IMG/VR virus record: IMGVR_UViG_3300017963_000204
Span: 1 to 64,000 of that record
Direction: 5' to 3' (one strand)
Length of the DNA: 64,000 nt
From: a virus
Shown here: in pieces, positions 34,306 through 42,399 of the stretch
How the letters are laid out: every line of letters starts with the position of its first letter
How positions within the stretch are numbered: the stretch's first letter is position 1
The notes under the pieces: generated by a model
The model's input: only the letters and a program-made list of their open reading frames with translations
Database searches by the model: none
Told to the model about the DNA's origin: nothing
Program-made: the position numbers and the translations under genes

Positions 34306-35145
34306 TCAGAAGGGAATTTCGTCCTCGGCCACCTCACCACCGGAGTTGCTGACGCTGCTCGAACCGCTCTTGGGAGAGCTCGAGCCCCCACCCGACCCCA
34401 TCGAGATCAAAAGGTCTTCAATCTCATCGTTCGTCGGAGGTGCGAGGAGCTCGTCATAGTTGAAAGGCGGCACCCGTCGCACGAGCTTTCCTTCCTCATC
34501 GAACTCGACCTGGAAAAGCCGCTGGAGATTGACCATCTTCTCGGCGTTCGCCTCGGCCTCGTTGTACCACTTCGAGAGCTTCTTCCCGCGGTACATCGCC
34601 TTCTCGAAAAGCGCGTCGTGATCCGTCACCTCCTGCAAGAGCTCGTGCTCGCCGCCGATATCCGGGTCGCTCCGAGTGGAGTCTCGATAGGCCTCGATCA
34701 CCCAGCCCGCGAAACCGCCCTTGCGCTGCCGCTTTGTCTCCAGGCGGTCGAAGCTGTTGTAGAGCGCCGCCATGAACTTCATCTCGAACTCACGGACATT
34801 GCCACGCTGGTCCGTCCACGACCGCATGTCTACGACCGTGTAGAAGTAGCGCGTCCACCGACCATACCCGCGCCGCTTGTCGTAACGCCTCCCCAGCTTC
34901 TTACAACAGATAGAGTTCGGCGTGTTCGGGCAGGAGAAGTGGTTGTTCCAGCCTTGGCCCGGGAGGCTGGGATTGTGCTCGTAGGCCGGCTGAGGATCGT
35001 CATCGACAGCGACATAGCGCCGGCGTTCGTCCTTTGGCACCCAGAACCTGTCCGGGAGCTGCATGCGCTCCCGAGCCCTCTTGTCCTTCGCTGCTGCCTC
35101 TCTCTTGTCCAGTTTCCAGCTCGGTCTGCTCTGCTCTTCGCTCAT
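34306..35145 (-). CDS. Single-stranded DNA-binding protein, gp32-like
   Basis: 279 residues from ATG at 35145 (AAGAAGGGGAA upstream). N-terminal basic segment (KLDKREAAAKDKRARERM), then a zinc-binding-looking core HFSCPNTPNSICCKKLGRRY with aromatic residues (WTRYFYTVVDMRSW) for DNA stacking, a helical part, a Ser/Gly linker and an acidic tip EVAEDEIPF typical of SSB C-termini that recruit partners. It would coat single strands and organise helicase, primase and recombinase. Preceded by a ~115-base leader containing a palindrome (35232-35247) and a class II promoter. Confidence 0.82.
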   Translation of the reverse strand: MSEEQSRPSWKLDKREAAAKDKRARERMQLPDRFWVPKDERRRYVAVDDDPQPAYEHNPSLPGQGWNNHFSCPNTPNSICCKKLGRRYDKRRGYGRWTRYFYTVVDMRSWTDQRGNVREFEMKFMAALYNSFDRLETKRQRKGGFAGWVIEAYRDSTRSDPDIGGEHELLQEVTDHDALFEKAMYRGKKLSKWYNEAEANAEKMVNLQRLFQVEFDEEGKLVRRVPPFNYDELLAPPTNDEIEDLLISMGSGGGSSSPKSGSSSVSNSGGEVAEDEIPF

Positions 35146-35231
35146 CTCGCATTCCCCTTCTTCAACAGCGGATGTTGCTTCTATCCCGAGGCCCGCCTTC
35201 ACCCCGGCACCCGGCACCGCCCATCCCGAAT

Positions 35232-35247
35232 TGGATCGGACGATCCA
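35232..35247. promoter_or_regulatory. Operator-like palindrome TGGATCG-GA-CGATCCA
   Basis: Perfect 7-bp inverted repeat around a 2-base centre, 14 bases downstream of the second box of the SSB promoter, a typical repressor position. The same palindrome occurs at 47905-47920. Each copy holds two GATC sites. Confidence 0.6.
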
Positions 35248-35260
35248 GACATACCCTAAT

Positions 35261-35286
35261 CTAACAGGACGAGCTTTGATAGTCAA
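35261..35286 (-). promoter_or_regulatory. Class II promoter-like element (TTGACT-N14-TGTTAG)
   Basis: Boxes at 35281-35286 and 35261-35266, AT after the first and GTC before the second. Drives SSB and the SF2 helicase; the first box overlaps the end of the Prim-Pol gene. Confidence 0.6.
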
Positions 35287-36248
35287 GCCCCGCCAACCGC
35301 CAAAGCACGATTGTGCCAGCTGCCGCCCGTGGACTCTATCGACTGCAGCCGATCCGGGTCCCAACCCTGCCTCTTCGCAAACTCGAAAAGGGTCCCGAGC
35401 CCCAGGCCCCCCGACTGCTTGCGGAAGGAGTTCCACTTGGTCTTCAGCTCTTTCGTCCCAGGATACTTGGAGCTTCTCTGCGACCACTGGTCCCAGATCC
35501 GAAAGCCCCTCCCATTCCCGTTCCCGACATCGTCCCAGGTCTGCAGCGCGAAGCCGATGTGCAGCCAGAGCTCGTACTCCTCGGGCTCGATGAAAGCCAA
35601 AGCAGAGTGAATGACAGGCGGGTCCGCATGCCCCTCCTCGAACTTCCGGGAAGGTGGCCGGAATCCCTTCGGGAGCATCCATGCGGGTCGGGGAAGGAGC
35701 TCCCGCGCCCACTTCGGCACATCCGGCAGCTCCGACACAGGCCTCCCGCTCCACACGTAGACTCTTCCCGAAGCGTGGATAGACGGAGGCGCCACCACGT
35801 AGCCCTTCGAGAGCACATCGATGAGCCGACTCTCCCCCCGCTGCGTCGCTCGGCCCACCGAGCAGTTCTTCGGACGTCGGTAGTAGTAGTGCCAGCCCTT
35901 CCCGGTCTCCACCGAGAGTGTTTCCGGCAGCCCGTAGCCGTGGGCCTCGTCGAGAGCGTCTCTCCCGTCGATGTCGACAACCACGAGCTCACTGGGCTCG
36001 AGCAGCAACGCAACGTTTGCATCGGGCCGCCACGACCACCACCGCGCGGCCTTTTTCGCCGTCACGAGCCGGTCCTGGTAGCCACTCCTCGCCAGGGGAG
36101 CCTTCCCAATCCCATGCTCGTGGTGCCCCCGGCCACAAGCACACAGACCCAACACAGTAGGCCAACAGAGCGGGATCGGGTGCCACCCGAGGTCCACATA
36201 GCTCCGCACCATCGTCCCAGGGTCCGTGAACGCAAGCTCTCGTCTCAT
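35283..36248 (-). CDS. Prim-Pol type primase
   Basis: 321 residues, ribosome binding site GAGGGAGGG. N-terminal bifunctional primase-polymerase fold: YVDLGWHPIPL, KAPLARSGYQD, WWSWRPDANVALLLEPSELVVVDIDG (catalytic DxD) and TLSVETGKGWHYYYR. A PriCT-type C-terminal region follows (FIEPEEYELWLHIGFALQT, FRIWDQWSQRSSKYPG). A CACGRGHH element may bind zinc. It lacks a helicase domain; that function is in the next gene upstream (36260-38680). It makes primers for lagging-strand synthesis. Confidence 0.85.
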   Translation of the reverse strand: MRRELAFTDPGTMVRSYVDLGWHPIPLCWPTVLGLCACGRGHHEHGIGKAPLARSGYQDRLVTAKKAARWWSWRPDANVALLLEPSELVVVDIDGRDALDEAHGYGLPETLSVETGKGWHYYYRRPKNCSVGRATQRGESRLIDVLSKGYVVAPPSIHASGRVYVWSGRPVSELPDVPKWARELLPRPAWMLPKGFRPPSRKFEEGHADPPVIHSALAFIEPEEYELWLHIGFALQTWDDVGNGNGRGFRIWDQWSQRSSKYPGTKELKTKWNSFRKQSGGLGLGTLFEFAKRQGWDPDRLQSIESTGGSWHNRALAVGGA

Positions 36249-36259
36249 GCTACCCTCCC

Positions 36260-38680
36260 TCAGAAGATCGGCTCTTCCTCGAGCCCGTCGTCCACGGTGT
36301 CGTCGTCAATTTCGCTGAAGTCCATCAGCTCGAAGTCCCAGTGGGTATCGAACGGCGGGATCAGGGTCTCCCGGCCCTTCATGGGAATCACACCCATCCG
36401 GCGGCTCTTCACCATCTCTTCCGTCTGAGTCAACGCGAAAGCGAGGTCCGCGTTCCAGCCGACCACGTCGGAGAGCCCTATGTTCTCCAGCACATTCGAC
36501 TGCGGCTTACCCTTCTTCGCCTCCCGGTTGAACTGCGTCGAAGCCGCCAGCGCGACCTCCCTCGATATGCAGATCCGCTTGAACTCGTTGAAGACCTCGG
36601 CCATGCGCTCCGTGCGCGTCTTCCCCTCTGCCCGGAGCAGGTAGGCCCCATCCACGATCGCGAGCTCGCAATCGGCTTCCTCGATGGCCCCGTCGATGGA
36701 CTCGAGACGGAAGTCGAACTGGCCACCGATGATGTCGAGCCCCACGGCATCCTTCAGCTCCTCGACGCCTTCGAAAAAGCGCTGCTCGTCCATCTTGGGG
36801 AGCTTCCCACGCCGCAGCATCCTGTACGGGAGACGGAAGTACATCGCGGCGAAGCGCTGCAGGATCGTCTCTTGAGCCATCTCCGTCGTCAGGAAGAGCA
36901 CCCGATGCTTCTTCTTCCAGGCCTTGAGCGCCAGGTTGATCAGAACCCAGGTATTGTGCACCACCACATCGTTCGCGACGAAGCACTCCGTACCAGGAAC
37001 TGTCAAGTCGAACACCCGTCGGAAGCCCGCTTCCCGGATCTCAACCACACGATCCCAGACGAGCCCAGAAGACCACCACCAGGGCTCCGAACCTCGCACC
37101 CCCTTTTCGTGTATGTGGCAACGCTTATAACGACGGATCCTCTCTCCGTCCCAACACCTCGGAGACCCTGTGTTCGGGTTCCTCCTCTTCGCCAAGAGCG
37201 CCTTCATACGAACCGCTTTCGGCCCCCACAAAGAGAGCTCCCTATCGAAGGCCTCCCAACTCTCCGCGTACACCCGCAAGCGCCAAGCGTCAAACACAGC
37301 CCCCTTCAACCGGGTGGGCTTGTAGTGCACCGAGGACCGAATTCCAAACCGAAGCAACAGGTGAGAAATCTGCCGAAGCATCTTCCCACTTGCAAGCACA
37401 ATCCCCGGACCGTTGTCCACATAACCATCGCACATCCAGAAAATCGACAAGAAACGAGCTAGCTGTTCCCGGTCCAACCGAAACACCGCATCCGGTATCG
37501 CCTTGTCCCTGGATAGAGTCCTGTCAATCCCATGTTCCCGTAGGAGCTCTCGAACCGGATTGACCCTGCGACGCAAGTCCCCGCCACCCGTGAACGTGTA
37601 ATCATAACGGCTCACACGACGAACCGCGGCACCTTTCACCTCGGCCGCCTCGGTAGCCACCCGAACAACCTCCGGATCGCCCTTCGAAAAGGACACGTGG
37701 TGCCCTGTATAGCTGCCGTCCGCAAGGAGCACTGCCAAGAGATCCACATCCTCCGGGGACAAGGCCTCCGGCATCTCAGGGAAGCCCATTCTACTAGGGG
37801 TTCCAACGGTTTCCCCGATGCGGACTCGGTCCGCCCGGCGCCACCCATCCGGCAATATGAAAGGGTGCTCTGGAGTGACAATCACCCTCTTTCCGCTTTC
37901 GAGAACGAACTGCAGACACCGCTTCGTCCCCGTGTCCACCTTGGCCTGAATGGACCGCGTAACCAAACCACCCGACTTCGACCAAGACCGAACGTCCTTG
38001 AAGGGATCGAGCCCCGTCCGCTCCGAACCCAAGTGTATGTCCGCCAGCGAAGCCTCGCACACCTCCCGGATGGTCCGAACCACACCCGTTTGTGGATCCA
38101 TCAACTCCGTCCGAGCTTCAACACACTTCCCCACGCCCGTGCGCGCGACGAACACAATCAGGTCCTTCGGCCACATCCCGAGGGTCTCCCCCGTGACAGT
38201 CTTCCACGGGAATGGGATCCCCCGCTTGCCGTCCTGGATATCCTTGTAGCGCTTCTTCGCCAGCGGCAGCTGTCCCCACAGAGGAACCACGGGCTGGATG
38301 ATGAGGTGCTGCTCCCGAAGGACCTTCTGCGTGTTGTTCAGGGCACTGATCCCTTCATCGACGTCCTTCTTCATCACGGCGGCGCCGAGCTTCTGCAGCC
38401 CGGTGTTCAGGTGGCCCAGCGTGCGGAGCTCCTTGGTCTTCTCCATCCAGAAGTCGAAGGGCTCCGGCGGACAAGCCGGAAGCACCACCCCCGTATCGCC
38501 CTCGATCGTGGCGCGCGTCGGGAGACCCTCGTAGTCCTTGATGTAGCCGACCAGGTACTGGTAGACCGTCGCCGCATCGGCGTCGTGAAAGTGAACAGGC
38601 TCGAGACCGGTCGAGATCGCTTCCCGGATGCGCTCCCGGCCCCCTTCCAGCATGCTGGATACGAACTCCATGAAAGCCAT
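36260..38680 (-). CDS. DnaB-type replicative helicase interrupted by an intein
   Basis: 806-residue precursor, 415 after splicing. RecA-fold helicase core: PKDLIVFVARTGVGK-intein-T, then WVLINLALKAWKKKHRVLFLTTEMAQ, DCELAIVDGAYLL (Walker B), and AASTQFNREAKKG (sensor/Q-loop). The short N-terminal domain is smaller than in bacterial DnaB, as in T4 gp41-like enzymes. Ends GLEEEPIF. Its start overlaps the stop of the loader gene. Confidence 0.92.
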   Translation of the reverse strand: MAFMEFVSSMLEGGRERIREAISTGLEPVHFHDADAATVYQYLVGYIKDYEGLPTRATIEGDTGVVLPACPPEPFDFWMEKTKELRTLGHLNTGLQKLGAAVMKKDVDEGISALNNTQKVLREQHLIIQPVVPLWGQLPLAKKRYKDIQDGKRGIPFPWKTVTGETLGMWPKDLIVFVARTGVGKCVEARTELMDPQTGVVRTIREVCEASLADIHLGSERTGLDPFKDVRSWSKSGGLVTRSIQAKVDTGTKRCLQFVLESGKRVIVTPEHPFILPDGWRRADRVRIGETVGTPSRMGFPEMPEALSPEDVDLLAVLLADGSYTGHHVSFSKGDPEVVRVATEAAEVKGAAVRRVSRYDYTFTGGGDLRRRVNPVRELLREHGIDRTLSRDKAIPDAVFRLDREQLARFLSIFWMCDGYVDNGPGIVLASGKMLRQISHLLLRFGIRSSVHYKPTRLKGAVFDAWRLRVYAESWEAFDRELSLWGPKAVRMKALLAKRRNPNTGSPRCWDGERIRRYKRCHIHEKGVRGSEPWWWSSGLVWDRVVEIREAGFRRVFDLTVPGTECFVANDVVVHNTWVLINLALKAWKKKHRVLFLTTEMAQETILQRFAAMYFRLPYRMLRRGKLPKMDEQRFFEGVEELKDAVGLDIIGGQFDFRLESIDGAIEEADCELAIVDGAYLLRAEGKTRTERMAEVFNEFKRICISREVALAASTQFNREAKKGKPQSNVLENIGLSDVVGWNADLAFALTQTEEMVKSRRMGVIPMKGRETLIPPFDTHWDFELMDFSEIDDDTVDDGLEEEPIF
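36953..38125 (-). mobile_element. Intein in DnaB-type helicase (LAGLIDADG)
   Basis: 391 residues, precursor positions ~186-576, between Lys and Thr of Walker A. Cys1 in CVEARTELM, block B VTPEHPFIL, endonuclease helices DLLAVLLADGS and FLSIFWMCDGYV, C-terminal FVANDVVVHN and Thr +1. Shares IxLAS-K/R-M, LLLR-GI and VFDL-VPG segments with the terminase intein, indicating common recent ancestry. Confidence 0.95.
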
Positions 38681-39300
38681 CAGTTACCTCCCCCGACAAC
38701 GTCGCCCTTGATCTCTCGGGCCAGAGCCTCCGACATATCGGGACCGATGACATTGAAGGCCAGGAAGCAATCGGCCGCCCCCTTCAACTGCTTCGCGAAC
38801 TCCGACCGCAAACCGAGGCGGGTCGTGAGGAGGGTCGTCCCCATGTTCATGGACCGCTGCTTCACCAACGACAGCATCTCCGATCCGCCATAGTAGCGGT
38901 CGTCCAGGTCCTCCTGCGTCACATCGTCCAGAACTAGGAGCTCCACGTCCCGGCACCTGGCAAGGAGGGTCTGCTCTGTGTCGAACTTCTCCCCCTCCCG
39001 TCTGAGATGCCTAAGCTCCCAGACACGGAAGAAGTGGACGGTCTTGTCGAACGTCCTCGCGCGCCTGCACGCGAGGGACGCCATCGCGGACTTCCCGACC
39101 CCCTGGGGTCCAGACAACAGCAGGGTCGGTCCCTTCTCCATGTGCTCCCAGAGCCCCTTCAGGAACCTCCGATAGGGCGCCTGCACGCTCTCCGGGATCC
39201 GGGCTGCGCTCATCCTCCACAGCCTGCGGGGAAGTCCCATGTAGTCGAGCTCCACCCACTCGAGCTTCCTCGGTTCATCCGGCTTCTTCTTCTTCCTCAT
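38680..39300 (-). CDS. DnaC/IstB-like helicase loader ATPase
   Basis: 206 residues from ATG at 39300 (GAGGAGG upstream; an earlier GTG at 39327 has none). AAA+ features: LLLSGPQGVGKSAMASLA (Walker A), VELLVLDDVTQED (Walker B), TTLLTTRLG (sensor 1). It would deliver the DnaB-type helicase, encoded directly downstream, onto SSB-coated DNA. Basic N-terminus. Confidence 0.85.
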   Translation of the reverse strand: MRKKKKPDEPRKLEWVELDYMGLPRRLWRMSAARIPESVQAPYRRFLKGLWEHMEKGPTLLLSGPQGVGKSAMASLACRRARTFDKTVHFFRVWELRHLRREGEKFDTEQTLLARCRDVELLVLDDVTQEDLDDRYYGGSEMLSLVKQRSMNMGTTLLTTRLGLRSEFAKQLKGAADCFLAFNVIGPDMSEALAREIKGDVVGGGN

Positions 39301-39323
39301 TGCATCCCGCCTCCTCGGTTCGG

Positions 39324-40922
39324 TCACATGATGCCAAGCTGCTGCCCCAGCTTGCGCGCCTCTTCATATGGCTTCTCGAGCTCCGCCGGCGCCTCCACGT
39401 CGTGCGGGTTGTCGTCCAGCCAGCTCTCCCGGGCCTTCACTGCGTCCGCCGCGTCGCCCCACTTCAGCGCGTCGTTGACGACCTCGTCGGCGAAGTACAT
39501 CAGCAGTCGGATGGACGGGGTCGCCCCCTTCCAGCGCCGCTGCGTCGATACCTGCTCCCAGTAGCGGAGCATGAAGCGCATCCCGACCTCGAGCTCCTCC
39601 ACAGTGAAATCTGTAAGGAGCTCCACGAAGTGCCCGCAGACATTCTTCGAACGGAAAGGCCGCCCGGCACGCTCCCCCCGCGCCTCCATCCCCTCGGTCC
39701 AAACCTCCTGCAGACGGTCCATCACCGCCCCCGCGCCAGGAGGAAGGGGCTTGCCCTTGGCGTTCGAGCGCGCCCGGTCCCGCTCCAGCCGCTTCTCGGT
39801 CCGCTTCTCCACCGCATCCCGAGACCGAGCCTCCGCCTTCTCCTTGACTTCGAGCACCTTCTCCCGTTCCTGTGCCGCCAGAAGGGAACCCGCGAACGGC
39901 ACGTCCACATTGGAAGGCGGCGCCGGGATCGGCTTGTACTTGCGCTGCTTCTTCTGCTTGCTCCCGCGTCGCCACCCACGGACCTCGTCTTTGTCGTCTT
40001 CGGTGTAGGCGTAAGTAGGAGAAGGGGGCGAGGGCGCCGGCGGAATTCCCTGATCTACTTCCAGCTGTTCGGTTGTTCGTTCTCCGCCCTGCTGGTCGAT
40101 CCCCCCTGCCCTATCTCGTGGATGACCCCCACAGTCAGACCCCGGTGTGTTGCGCGCGGGCGCGACAGCGCCCTCAGACGTTCGACTCTTTTTTTCTTCT
40201 TCTTTTTCTTCTTCCACTTCTTCTATTTCTGTGGGTACCCCGGGATCCAAAACCGGGGAGCTCGTGGTCCGGTTCTGGGGCAGGCCTGATCCGGGGGTGG
40301 ACTGTGGAGCGCCCGGGGGTAGCCGATTATTGGCCACCTGAACAGGTGTACCGAAAATCGCCTCTACTGTAGACAGCGCCTTGTTTTCCGCCGCTTCCTG
40401 GAGGATCTCGGCCCGGAACACCTGCACGTAGTTCTCCACGATGGACACCCTCTTGGCTATGGGCATCTCACAAGGGAGCATGTAGCTCTTTTCACCCTCT
40501 TTCTCGAGGGCAGACCAAGCCAGAGAAGCAAAGCGGTCCGCGAAGAACACCTCGTGTGTCTGGATGGCGCCTTCCTCTTGGTGGTCCTCCGTGTAGCCCA
40601 GGATGTAGACGGTGCTCTGGCCCTTCGGGGTCCCTGGACGGAGGACGAAGCCGAGTTCTTCCAGGAACTGGAGCTGCACTTTCAAGTGGCTCCTCGACAG
40701 CCCGGATAGAGCCGCGAGGCGCCGTTGCGAGACTCTGACAGCCAGGATACCTGCTCTGTGGAGCTGCTTCAGGCGGATGTGGCCGTGTTCATCGGTTCGC
40801 CAGACGAAGCGGCGGAGAGCCAGGTAGGCCATCTGGGCGGACTTTCCGAGCATCACCGGGATGCCCGTTTCGAGGTAGTCGTGCCCTACCGGGGTGAACA
40901 GATCGTCGGGTCCTACTCTCAT
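39324..40922 (-). CDS. Replication initiator/organiser-like protein with winged helix
   Basis: 532 residues. Residues ~25-110 form a winged helix like RepA/DnaD-type initiators (GILAVRVSQRRLAALSGLSRSHLKVQLQFLEELGFVL). The middle (~210-340) is low complexity, with a Glu/Lys run (EEVEEEKEEEKKS) and Pro-rich linker. The C-terminus (~400-532) is helical (FTVEELEVGMRFMLRYWEQ). Directly upstream of the loader and helicase, it likely binds the origin and recruits them. The exact family is not certain. Confidence 0.65.
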   Translation of the reverse strand: MRVGPDDLFTPVGHDYLETGIPVMLGKSAQMAYLALRRFVWRTDEHGHIRLKQLHRAGILAVRVSQRRLAALSGLSRSHLKVQLQFLEELGFVLRPGTPKGQSTVYILGYTEDHQEEGAIQTHEVFFADRFASLAWSALEKEGEKSYMLPCEMPIAKRVSIVENYVQVFRAEILQEAAENKALSTVEAIFGTPVQVANNRLPPGAPQSTPGSGLPQNRTTSSPVLDPGVPTEIEEVEEEKEEEKKSRTSEGAVAPARNTPGSDCGGHPRDRAGGIDQQGGERTTEQLEVDQGIPPAPSPPSPTYAYTEDDKDEVRGWRRGSKQKKQRKYKPIPAPPSNVDVPFAGSLLAAQEREKVLEVKEKAEARSRDAVEKRTEKRLERDRARSNAKGKPLPPGAGAVMDRLQEVWTEGMEARGERAGRPFRSKNVCGHFVELLTDFTVEELEVGMRFMLRYWEQVSTQRRWKGATPSIRLLMYFADEVVNDALKWGDAADAVKARESWLDDNPHDVEAPAELEKPYEEARKLGQQLGIM

Positions 40923-41377
40923 CCCCCCGCCTCCTTACGTGCCAGGATGCGCTTGAACGCTTGCTCCGCCCAGGCGTCTCTTGGGCGGGGATATCGTTGA
41001 TCGAACACCAGTTTGATGCCTTCGAGGAGGGGGGTGCCGTCCTTGGCCGAGTGGCAGCAGAGGTCCCCGATGATCAGGATGCTGTTGCCGTTGTTGCCCC
41101 GGATGCGGATCCATTCAAACTCCGCCAGAAGGTCGATGGCTTCTCGAATGTCCTCCTCTTTGAGCTGCAATGCGTCCCCGATCATCACGGCGTCGTACAG
41201 CACGTGAAGCGTTCCGCTTTCTGTGGGGTCCAGCAGGCCTGTGCCCTCGCCCCCCTGGATGGATCGGTACACCAGAAAGTGGAAGACCTCGAAGGCGACC
41301 GCTCCGATCTCTCGGAGCAGCCTCTTCGCCAGGATGCGGTCGGCCACTCGGTTCCATGTTTGTTCAGCCCACGACAT
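40919..41377 (-). CDS. Hypothetical protein, possible winged helix
   Basis: 152 residues; overlaps the initiator-like gene (ATGA). The segment ALQLKEEDIREAIDLLAEFEWIRIRGNNGNSILIIG looks like a winged-helix unit with a beta wing, similar to replication initiator accessory proteins. No family named. Confidence 0.6.
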   Translation of the reverse strand: MSWAEQTWNRVADRILAKRLLREIGAVAFEVFHFLVYRSIQGGEGTGLLDPTESGTLHVLYDAVMIGDALQLKEEDIREAIDLLAEFEWIRIRGNNGNSILIIGDLCCHSAKDGTPLLEGIKLVFDQRYPRPRDAWAEQAFKRILARKEAGG

Positions 41378-41552
41378 CGTCTCTCTCCTGTTGGTCTTCG
41401 AGGATGAATCCGCGCTCCTCGTTGGTCAGTCGCAGCCAGAGCTCGTCCAGCTGCTCCCTAATCTTGTCGGCTGCGGGACTGTTCCCTCTGCCGACCCCGA
41501 CAAGCACCCGGAGTCGCTCCCGGGTCTCGAGGTAGCTCTCATACGCGGCCAT
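41364..41552 (-). CDS. Small hypothetical protein
   Basis: 62 residues, helical and acidic. First gene of the replication operon, after a ~290-base leader holding a stable RNA fold. Ribosome binding site GAAGGTGGAAGG. Function unknown. Confidence 0.6.
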   Translation of the reverse strand: MAAYESYLETRERLRVLVGVGRGNSPAADKIREQLDELWLRLTNEERGFILEDQQERDDVVG

Positions 41553-41577
41553 CCTTCCACCTTCCCCATAAACGAAA

Positions 41578-41656
41578 AGCGCCTGGGGTCGACACGGGCA
41601 TCGGGGACCTCCACAGGAGCTTTCGCCACCCGATCCCCACGCCCATCCCAGGCGCT
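41578..41656 (-). ncRNA. Structured leader RNA, possible attenuator or Y-like RNA
   Basis: On the minus strand a perfect 10-bp stem, AGCGCCTGGG (41647-41656) with CCCAGGCGCT (41578-41587), closes a 59-base interior that can form GGGC/GCCC, GGGGA/UCCCC and CUCC/GGAG stems around GGCGAAAG. UUUUCGUUU follows, so the fold could also end transcription ahead of the replication genes. It lies between the promoter at 41818-41844 and the gene at 41364-41552. The rest of the 41553-41817 gap shows no gene. Confidence 0.5.
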
Positions 41657-41817
41657 CTTCTATCGGACTCTCGTCCGAAGGTCTGTTCAGTTGTCACATG
41701 CGGGCATACCGCAACGCATAACGCCATCGGCGTGTCCTGTGGAGTTTTGGTGGTGGCATTGTGCGGTTTGGTCCCGGGTCGACTTCGGGACCACCCAACC
41801 GCGGGTTTGTCGAAACG

Positions 41818-41844
41818 CTACCAGCTCGGATCCGGAGCTGTCAA
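41818..41844 (-). promoter_or_regulatory. Class II-like promoter (TTGACA-N15-TGGTAG), replication operon
   Basis: Boxes at 41839-41844 and 41818-41823. The first 17 bases (TTGACAGCTCCGGATCC) are identical to the element at 42373-42399, so the two were duplicated or share a regulator. Spacing is one base longer than in the other class II sites. Confidence 0.6.
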
Positions 41845-41851
41845 CTTCTTG

Positions 41852-42340
41852 TCATCCTCGGGTCCGGTAGCGGTCTTGGATCATGGCCGCCATGTCGTTT
41901 GCGAGCTCGGCGGCGCGTTCTTTGTTGGCAGAGGGTGACTTCGCTATGTCTTTCTCTACCCATTTCGCAAGGGCACTCTGGTCTCCCATTGCCACCTTCG
42001 CCACTAGAACGGCATCCCCCTTGGTCTTGGACTTCATCAGGTGGACGCTCTTCACGCCGCGAAACGAGGATCCAGGACGGTGCGCCGTGATTGTGTCCCA
42101 CACGCTGCGGTTCTTGTAAACGGCGATTTCGTTGGCCGCATCGACATAGACCGTTGCAACACTTTTCGGGATCGAACCGAATGGTTCCAGGTGCTTCCCG
42201 AGGCCAAACTTCGCGGGTCCGAGCGTGGAGGTCTTGACGGCTTTGAGCTGCACTTTCGAGGTCGTTTCGTGCAAACCACTCATGCGCTCGTACACTTGTT
42301 CCAGACTTCGACGGTGCTTTTTCCAATCTAGACTTGGCAT
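41852..42340 (-). CDS. Hypothetical protein
   Basis: 162 residues with an own promoter (42373-42399). Basic, mixed alpha/beta. No family recognised. It stands between regulator genes and the replication operon. Confidence 0.65.
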   Translation of the reverse strand: MPSLDWKKHRRSLEQVYERMSGLHETTSKVQLKAVKTSTLGPAKFGLGKHLEPFGSIPKSVATVYVDAANEIAVYKNRSVWDTITAHRPGSSFRGVKSVHLMKSKTKGDAVLVAKVAMGDQSALAKWVEKDIAKSPSANKERAAELANDMAAMIQDRYRTRG

Positions 42341-42372
42341 CGTGTTCTCCTCCGCTTATGTCCGTACAAGCG

Positions 42373-42399
42373 TTACCAGCCAGGATCCGGAGCTGTCAA
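42373..42399 (-). promoter_or_regulatory. Class II-like promoter (TTGACA-N15-TGGTAA)
   Basis: Boxes at 42394-42399 and 42373-42378, sharing 17 identical bases with 41828-41844. It directs the gene at 41852-42340 and begins right after the stop of the sigma-like gene. Confidence 0.55.

Noticed and set aside
40188-40225. Polypyrimidine tract as a possible terminator or origin element
   Set aside because: It codes the Glu/Lys-rich linker of the gene at 39324-40922 in frame and has no adjoining hairpin.
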